Source of the DNA: Leptospiraceae bacterium
GTDB taxonomy: Bacteria > Spirochaetota > Leptospiria > Turneriellales > Turneriellaceae
Assembly (NCBI GenBank): GCA_025057195.1
Contig: JANWWX010000026.1
Location: 1 to 10,152 of the forward strand
Reading direction: 5' to 3'
DNA: 10,152 nt
The translations under genes were made by a program, and so were the position numbers. Of this stretch, positions 6,273 through 10,152 are shown piece by piece (the first letter of the stretch is position 1; each line of letters opens with the position of its first letter). Below the pieces are notes generated by a model. The model was not told where the DNA came from, made no database searches, and saw only the letters and a program-made list of their open reading frames with translations.

Positions 6273-7793
6273 TTAGTTGCGCGTCTGCTCAGCGGTGAGT
6301 CTTGAGCGCCAGTAGGCAGGACCGGTGGTGTGCACCGATTCGCCGTTGGCATCCACGGCAACGGAGACTGGCATGTCCTCCACTTCGAATTCATAGATGG
6401 CCTCCATGCCGAGGTCTTCAAACGCCACCACACGGGCTTTTTTGATCGCCTTGGCCACAAGGTAGGCGGCACCACCCACGGCGATGAGATAGACAGCACG
6501 GTGTTTTTTGATCGCGGCGATGGCCTCCGGTCCACGCTCGGCTTTGCCGATCATGCCAATGATTCCGGTCTTTTCGAGCATGAAGTCGGTGAATTTGTCC
6601 ATGCGGGTGGCAGTGGTCGGACCAGCAGGACCCACGACCTCATCGCGCACCGGATCGACTGGCCCGACATAATAAATAAATTTGTTGCGAAAATCTACCC
6701 CAGGTGGCAAACCCTCGCCGCGGGCAAAAAGATCGGCGATGCGTTTATGTGCGGCGTCTCGCCCTGTCAGCAAAGTTCCGGTCAAAAGCAGCGTTTCTCC
6801 AGGGCGGAAGGTCGCAATTTCCTCCTTAGTTATATGATTCAGGTTGATCCTGCGCGCCCCTTCTGCTTTCCATTCAATCTGTGGCCAATCCTCCAAGCGC
6901 GGTGGTTCGAGATAGATGGGACCTGAACCGTCGAGGGTGATGTGGGCATGGCGTGTCGCAGCACAGTTTGGGATGACCGCCACTGGCAAAGACGCCGCAT
7001 GCGTGGGGTAGTCTCGGATCTTGACGTCGAGCACCGTGGTCAAACCACCCAAGCCTTGCGCCCCGATCCCAAGTTTGTTGACTTCGTGGTAGAGGGTCAG
7101 CCGTAGCTCTTCTAATTTGGATTGTGGGCCACGCGCGAGCAATTCGTGGATATCGATCGGCTCCATGAGCGCTTCTTTGGCTAAGACCATTGCCTTGTCC
7201 GCCGTGCCCCCGATGCCAATGCCTAGGATGCCAGGCGGGCACCAGCCAGCCCCCATCGTCGGCACGGTCTTTAGCACCCAGTCCACAATGCTGTCGGAGG
7301 GGTTGAGCATGGTGAACTTGGCCTTATTTTCTGAACCACCGCCTTTGGCGGCGACGGTGATGTCCAACTTGTCGCCAGGCACCAACTCGGTATAGATGAC
7401 GGCGGGGGTGTTGTCTCGGGTATTTTTCCGGGTGCCTGCTGGATCAGAAACAATCGAGGCCCGCAGGATGTTATCAGGGTTGAGGTATGCCCTGCGCACG
7501 CCCTCGTTGATCATCTGCTCCAGGGTGCGTTGTGCCTGCCAGCGGACCTCCATGCCGACCCGAGCAAAGACTGAGACAATGCCGGTATCCTGGCAGAGCG
7601 GGCGGTGGCCAATTGCGGCCATGCGGGAGTTGATCAGGATTTGTGCGATCGCATCCTTGGCTGGACGCGATTCTTCCCGATCATAAGCCTCTTTCATGGC
7701 GCGGATAAAATCCGGCGGGTGATAGTACGATATGTATTGCAGCGCAGCCGCTACAGATTCAATGACATCGTCTTCACGGATTACGGTGGCCAT
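6273..7793 (-). CDS. fumarate hydratase class I (4Fe-4S, aerobic FumA/FumB type)
   Basis: 506-residue class I fumarase catalysing reversible hydration of fumarate to (S)-malate in the TCA cycle, cytoplasmic and oxygen-sensitive. The three cluster cysteines expected for the family are present: Cys67 in LCQDTG, Cys185 in GAGWCPPG, and Cys277 in IPNCAATRHAH. Other marks are AAKGGGSENKAKF, GIGIGGTADKAM, GIGAQGLGGLTTVLDVK, GRDAAHKR, YYVGPVDPVRDEVVGPAGPT and the C-terminal GMEAIYEFEVEDMPV. N- and C-terminal fumerase domains are both complete. Shorter than E. coli FumA (548) and closely resembling the roughly 505-residue form of beta-proteobacteria. Start: a TTG two codons upstream (7799) is possible, but the ATG at 7793 gives the family N-terminus MATVIREDD. 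It is the first gene of a probable pair with the YbhN-like gene, transcribed from the divergent spacer. Tartrate dehydratase activity is less likely given the single-polypeptide form. Confidence 0.95.
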   Translation of the reverse strand: MATVIREDDVIESVAAALQYISYYHPPDFIRAMKEAYDREESRPAKDAIAQILINSRMAAIGHRPLCQDTGIVSVFARVGMEVRWQAQRTLEQMINEGVRRAYLNPDNILRASIVSDPAGTRKNTRDNTPAVIYTELVPGDKLDITVAAKGGGSENKAKFTMLNPSDSIVDWVLKTVPTMGAGWCPPGILGIGIGGTADKAMVLAKEALMEPIDIHELLARGPQSKLEELRLTLYHEVNKLGIGAQGLGGLTTVLDVKIRDYPTHAASLPVAVIPNCAATRHAHITLDGSGPIYLEPPRLEDWPQIEWKAEGARRINLNHITKEEIATFRPGETLLLTGTLLTGRDAAHKRIADLFARGEGLPPGVDFRNKFIYYVGPVDPVRDEVVGPAGPTTATRMDKFTDFMLEKTGIIGMIGKAERGPEAIAAIKKHRAVYLIAVGGAAYLVAKAIKKARVVAFEDLGMEAIYEFEVEDMPVSVAVDANGESVHTTGPAYWRSRLTAEQTRN

Positions 7794-7806
7794 GGGCAAG
7801 CCATGA

Positions 7807-7834
7807 TTGGCTGGACAAGGTGCAAAGTGATAAT
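7807..7834 (+). promoter_or_regulatory. possible sigma-70-like promoter for the TPR pair
   Basis: The 118-base spacer 7794-7911 separates divergent fumarase and the TPR pair and is the only sizeable intergenic gap in the window. It contains TTGGCT (7807-7812), a 16-base spacer and GATAAT (7829-7834), which matches the -10 consensus at five of six positions but the -35 at only three or four. The transcript would carry roughly a 70-base leader before ATG 7912. I saw no clear minus-strand promoter and no conserved RNA fold here. Confidence 0.25.
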
Positions 7835-7911
7835 GTGTTCCACCGCCCCCACGATTTGTGTAGCGGGATTTATTTTTGCTATTCCAAATGCCGAAGTTTT
7901 AAGCAAAGTGT

Positions 7912-8877
7912 ATGGCCATGCGGCTTGGGCAGGTTGCCGGTGTTGTCTTTTTGTTTTTGTGTGCGGGGAGACTTTTGCGCGCGCAATTCCTCCATCCCGA
8001 GGAGGCCACACCCTTGCCGCCACCCGAACCCCCCGCACTGCCCGCCGTGGCACCGCCACCCCCTCCGCCCCCACCACCACAGCCCGCACCAACTGCTGCC
8101 CCAGTGCAAGCCATTACCCCACCTCCAGTGGCCGCACCGCCCGCGCCGCCAGATTCGGATTTTTATTTTGCCGATTTTGCCGCTTATAGCCGCGAGCGCA
8201 ACATCATCCTGACCTGGCATCTGGCACGGGGACGGAGCGCGGACCGGCGCATCCAGATCTACCGTTTCACCGAAGAGCCCAAAATCATCCATGACCTCGC
8301 ACGGGGTACTTTGGTGGCCAAACTTTCTGGGGACATCAACATCTATGAAGACGTGCCGCCAGGGCGTGGCACCTACTATTATGCGATCTTTGTCGAAAGC
8401 GCGCGTGGCTTGGAACCTGCTTCCTTCAACATTGCACGCAACCTCGTAGGTCCCATTGCCTTCCAGCCTGTGGCCTACTCGCAACCGACGGTGAATGTTG
8501 AACCAGCACCACGCCCAGCAGAACCAGCCAAAGCAAAGCATTTTGAATCTCAGGAGATCAAGGCAGGAACTGAGGACAACGGCGATATTGAGGAACCCAA
8601 GATCCCGCGCAAAAAACGGCACGCTGAAATTAACACGGTGATCCGGGAGACGTTCCTCCAGGGACGCTACCGTGCTGCAGTGCGCGAGCTGAGACCATTT
8701 TTGCGCGATAGCTCTCCCCGTGTGCGTGCCAAGGCAATTTTTTATTCAGGCCTTGCGCTCTACCACTTGGAAGAATACAAACGCGCACTCCGCTATTTTG
8801 AGCATCCTTTGACCCAAAAATACTACCACGCGAATGCGGAATTCTGGATTGAAAAAATTACAGAAAATATGAGGTAA
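7912..8877 (+). CDS. secreted proline-rich protein with beta-sandwich-like and TPR-like regions, function unknown
   Basis: 321 residues, not a family I recognise. Layout: signal peptide (about 1-24, hydrophobic VVFLFLCAG, likely cleavage after LLRA before Gln25); proline/alanine-rich linker (about 33-80) with nine consecutive prolines (48-56); a fibronectin-III-like or other beta-sandwich segment (about 82-178: NIILTWHLA, RRIQIYRF, INIYEDVPPGRGTYYYAIFVE); a charged linker (190-237); and a C-terminal helical pair resembling TPR (about 238-321, with AKAIFYSGLALYHLEEYKRA). It should act in the periplasm or at the cell surface. Start ATG 7912 or 7918 (third codon); an in-frame stop at 7900 limits anything earlier, and no good ribosome site is seen. 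The next gene begins one base after its stop, so the two probably work together. Domain calls are by eye; the fold of the middle segment is inference. Confidence 0.8.
   Translation: MAMRLGQVAGVVFLFLCAGRLLRAQFLHPEEATPLPPPEPPALPAVAPPPPPPPPPQPAPTAAPVQAITPPPVAAPPAPPDSDFYFADFAAYSRERNIILTWHLARGRSADRRIQIYRFTEEPKIIHDLARGTLVAKLSGDINIYEDVPPGRGTYYYAIFVESARGLEPASFNIARNLVGPIAFQPVAYSQPTVNVEPAPRPAEPAKAKHFESQEIKAGTEDNGDIEEPKIPRKKRHAEINTVIRETFLQGRYRAAVRELRPFLRDSSPRVRAKAIFYSGLALYHLEEYKRALRYFEHPLTQKYYHANAEFWIEKITENMR
8053..8079 (+). other. nine-codon polyproline run
   Basis: Nine consecutive CCN codons encode Pro48-Pro56 of the secreted protein. All four proline codons are used in mixed order, so this is not a simple nucleotide slippage repeat, and the amino-acid run itself is probably maintained. 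Known biology: runs of three or more prolines stall ribosomes and need EF-P. Confidence 0.9.
8871..8874 (+). promoter_or_regulatory. GAGG ribosome binding site for the second TPR gene
   Basis: GAGG sits 4 bases before the ATG at 8879, inside the last codons of the preceding gene, whose TAA ends one base before that ATG. The spacing is short but the arrangement implies translational coupling and supports the ATG at 8879 as the start. Confidence 0.45.
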
Positions 8878-8878
8878 C

Positions 8879-10054
8879 ATGCGTAGCCTGACAGTCTGGT
8901 TTGGAGCCATTATCCTGGTGATCGGCGCCGGAGTATTCCTCATCGAGCGTGAATACTTAGCGCAGGATCGCCAAGCACGCATGCGGTTGGAGCGGGCAAA
9001 GCTATTGCTGGAGCGCGCCGACGAGGAGGGACCGCGCAAAGCCATCGACGAGCTCACTGCCTTGGTGGCACAGTTCCCTGAAAGCCGATACGCGCGTGAA
9101 GCACGCTATTTTTTGGCTGAGGGATATGAGCGGCTCGGCATGCGTGATGTGGCATTGGCCAAATATAGAAAAGTGCTTGAGCTTTCGCTACCCGAGGAAC
9201 TAAAATCACGCGCCCGCTTCCGTATCGCCAAGCTGCAGGTGCTGCGCAACTATCCCGATGAAGGAATCAACCAACTACTGCAGCTTTTGAATACCACGAG
9301 TGACCGCACCTTGCGCTCTGAGATCTATCTCGAACTGGGCCGCTTCTACCAGCGGCGTGGCCAACTGCAGGATGCCCGGCGCAATTTTGAACACGCGCTA
9401 CACGAAAATCCGGACAACCGCGAGGCACGTGCGGCATTAGAGCATGGAGAAGCCGATACACAACCTAAAGAAGGCCAAACCGATAAAAGCGGTGCGGTCA
9501 AAGCAGGCGAGCAAAGCGCAGCACTCAGTGCGGGGATTGCCGCTTTCAACGCCGGAGATTACCGCCGTGCGATCCATCTTTTGGCACCGCTGACGAATTC
9601 GCCGGGTCCTGAATCCGAAGATGCTCTTTACTATGTGGGCAATGCCTATCTTAAGCTCAAAAACTACCGCAAGGCTGTGCACTATCTCAATCGCGCAGTG
9701 AGCAATGCACACCGTACCCGTGATGAAGCAGCCTATATTAAAAAAGGCGAGGCATATTATCTCAATAACCAGTTTGACCGTGCTTACCGGGTATTCCACT
9801 TCGTGCGCACCCACTATCCCAATGGGCAGTATGCGCAGATCGCGGCCGAATGGGAAAAAGAGGCGCAGCGGATGCTGGCAGAAAAAGAAGATGTCGTTGG
9901 CGAAGTGGAGGATAAAGACGATGAGCTCACCGATTCTTTAGCGGAAGATGAAGATGATAAAGATGAGGATGCCGCGCCGAAACCTAAAAGGAAGCCAGCC
10001 CCACCCAAACGCGATGAGCTGGCACTCGACGACGAAGCTGACCTAACGCCGTAA
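8879..10054 (+). CDS. membrane-anchored tetratricopeptide repeat protein
   Basis: 391 residues with a single N-terminal membrane helix (about 5-22: TVWFGAIILVIGAGVFLI), no obvious signal cleavage, then a TPR solenoid presumably in the periplasm. Repeat-like units occur near 72-105, 147-180, 213-240, 245-279 and 283-316, with typical A/G-Y-A spacing (for example YFLAEGYERLGMRDVALAKYRKVL and YYVGNAYLKLKNYRKAVHYL). The FPESRYAREARYFLAEGYERLG stretch resembles BamD/CpoB-type TPRs in style, but no lipobox is present. A Lys/Gln/Ser-rich linker (191-212) splits the solenoid. The tail (about 334-391) is strongly acidic, then basic-proline (PKPKRKPAPPKR), then acidic again, and is likely disordered. 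It follows the secreted proline-rich gene by one base and is convergent with glutathione peroxidase, 16 bases away. TPRs mediate protein-protein contacts; partner and pathway are unknown. Confidence 0.85.
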   Translation: MRSLTVWFGAIILVIGAGVFLIEREYLAQDRQARMRLERAKLLLERADEEGPRKAIDELTALVAQFPESRYAREARYFLAEGYERLGMRDVALAKYRKVLELSLPEELKSRARFRIAKLQVLRNYPDEGINQLLQLLNTTSDRTLRSEIYLELGRFYQRRGQLQDARRNFEHALHENPDNREARAALEHGEADTQPKEGQTDKSGAVKAGEQSAALSAGIAAFNAGDYRRAIHLLAPLTNSPGPESEDALYYVGNAYLKLKNYRKAVHYLNRAVSNAHRTRDEAAYIKKGEAYYLNNQFDRAYRVFHFVRTHYPNGQYAQIAAEWEKEAQRMLAEKEDVVGEVEDKDDELTDSLAEDEDDKDEDAAPKPKRKPAPPKRDELALDDEADLTP

Positions 10055-10066
10055 TCGCGGCAGTTG

Positions 10067-10086
10067 GCTTTTAGGCATCTAAAAGC
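10067..10086. terminator. perfect hairpin at the convergent TPR / peroxidase junction
   Basis: GCTTTTAG (10067-10074), loop GCAT, CTAAAAGC (10079-10086): a perfect 8-bp inverted repeat 12 bases past the TPR stop and spanning the peroxidase stop codon. Being symmetrical at a convergent junction, it could slow transcription from both sides. Neither strand carries a convincing T-run after the stem, so the terminator role is tentative. Confidence 0.35.
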
Positions 10087-10152
10087 TTCTCAATATCCGG
10101 CGCAATTTCCTCCGGCTTCGTGGTGGGCGCGTAGCGTTTGACCGGGTTGCCA
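10071..10152 (-). CDS. glutathione peroxidase family protein, C-terminal fragment
   Basis: Only the last 26 codons are in the window, ending at TAA (10073-10071). They read NPVKRYAPTTKPEEIAPDI followed by EKLLDA. This matches the well-known C-terminus of glutathione/thioredoxin-dependent peroxidases (BtuE/Gpo type), where the pattern is VKRF/Y-AP-TTKPEEI--DIEKLL. Such enzymes reduce peroxides with glutathione or thioredoxin. The catalytic Cys, Gln and Trp lie outside the window, so activity cannot be judged. The gene converges on the TPR gene with 16 bases between stops. Confidence 0.75.
   Translation of the reverse strand, partial: GNPVKRYAPTTKPEEIAPDIEKLLDA

Noticed and set aside
6330..6926. 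198-residue plus-strand frame opposite fumarase
   Set aside because: Antisense shadow of a strongly conserved fumarase gene; no domain recognised.
7794..7911. Riboswitch or small RNA in the divergent spacer
   Set aside because: No conserved aptamer motif or strong hairpin with terminator could be seen in 118 bases.
8050..8083. Possible minus-strand G-quadruplex opposite the polyproline codons
   Set aside because: Only two G-tracts of three or more are present; the others are pairs, so a stable quadruplex is doubtful and the pattern follows from proline codons.
7605..8189. 194-residue plus-strand frame across the fumarase start and divergent spacer
   Set aside because: It overlaps fumarase antisense and the proline-rich gene in another frame, and turns into low-complexity Thr/Arg/Ser sequence.
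7879..8622. 247-residue minus-strand frame opposite the proline-rich gene
   Set aside because: Its Gly/Trp/Arg-rich content is the complement of proline codons; no recognisable domain, while the plus strand has a signal peptide and a coherent two-gene unit.
1..10152. CRISPR array, tRNA, insertion sequence, prophage or defence island
   Set aside because: No regularly spaced repeats, cloverleaf-like sequence, transposase or integrase motifs, or nuclease/helicase defence genes were found.

Overview
This is a gene-dense bacterial chromosomal window. Base composition is moderately GC-rich by eye (not counted). It has eight complete or near-complete protein genes plus a terminal fragment, and no stretch over about 120 bases lacks a gene. 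I saw no tRNA, rRNA, CRISPR array, transposase or phage gene. A lipoprotein-like gene, a secreted protein with a signal peptide and a membrane-anchored TPR protein suggest a diderm. The class I fumarase closely resembles the ~500-residue form I know from beta-proteobacteria, but the two TPR/envelope proteins match no lineage I can name. Taxonomy is therefore open.

Layout, left to right: a CysQ/inositol-phosphatase-family gene (minus, runs off the left edge) directly abuts an upstream GlcD-type FAD-linked oxidase (minus). Divergent from it, 8 bases away, is a small putative lipoprotein (plus). It converges on and overlaps mazG (minus). Divergent from mazG is a membrane-bound PglF/CapD/WbpM-type nucleotide-sugar 4,6-dehydratase (plus), whose start is ambiguous and may be affected by a one-base frame problem. 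Its 3' end overlaps a YbhN/LPG-synthase-TM-family membrane protein (minus), which lies 12 bases downstream of class I fumarase (minus). A 118-base divergent spacer separates fumarase from a two-gene plus-strand unit: a secreted proline-rich/beta-sandwich/TPR-like protein and a membrane-anchored TPR protein. These converge on the C-terminal end of a glutathione peroxidase (minus).

Functionally the window mixes housekeeping metabolism (fumarase, 2-hydroxyacid oxidation, PAP or inositol phosphate hydrolysis), nucleotide-pool cleaning (MazG), peroxide defence, and envelope work (nucleotide-sugar modification, polytopic membrane protein, lipoprotein, TPR pair). No defence or mobile system is visible. 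The least explained parts are the 7912-10054 TPR pair, the small lipoprotein at 2261-2653, and the start of the dehydratase gene. Strand switches with tiny or negative spacing dominate the layout, so several promoters and terminators must sit inside neighbouring coding sequence.
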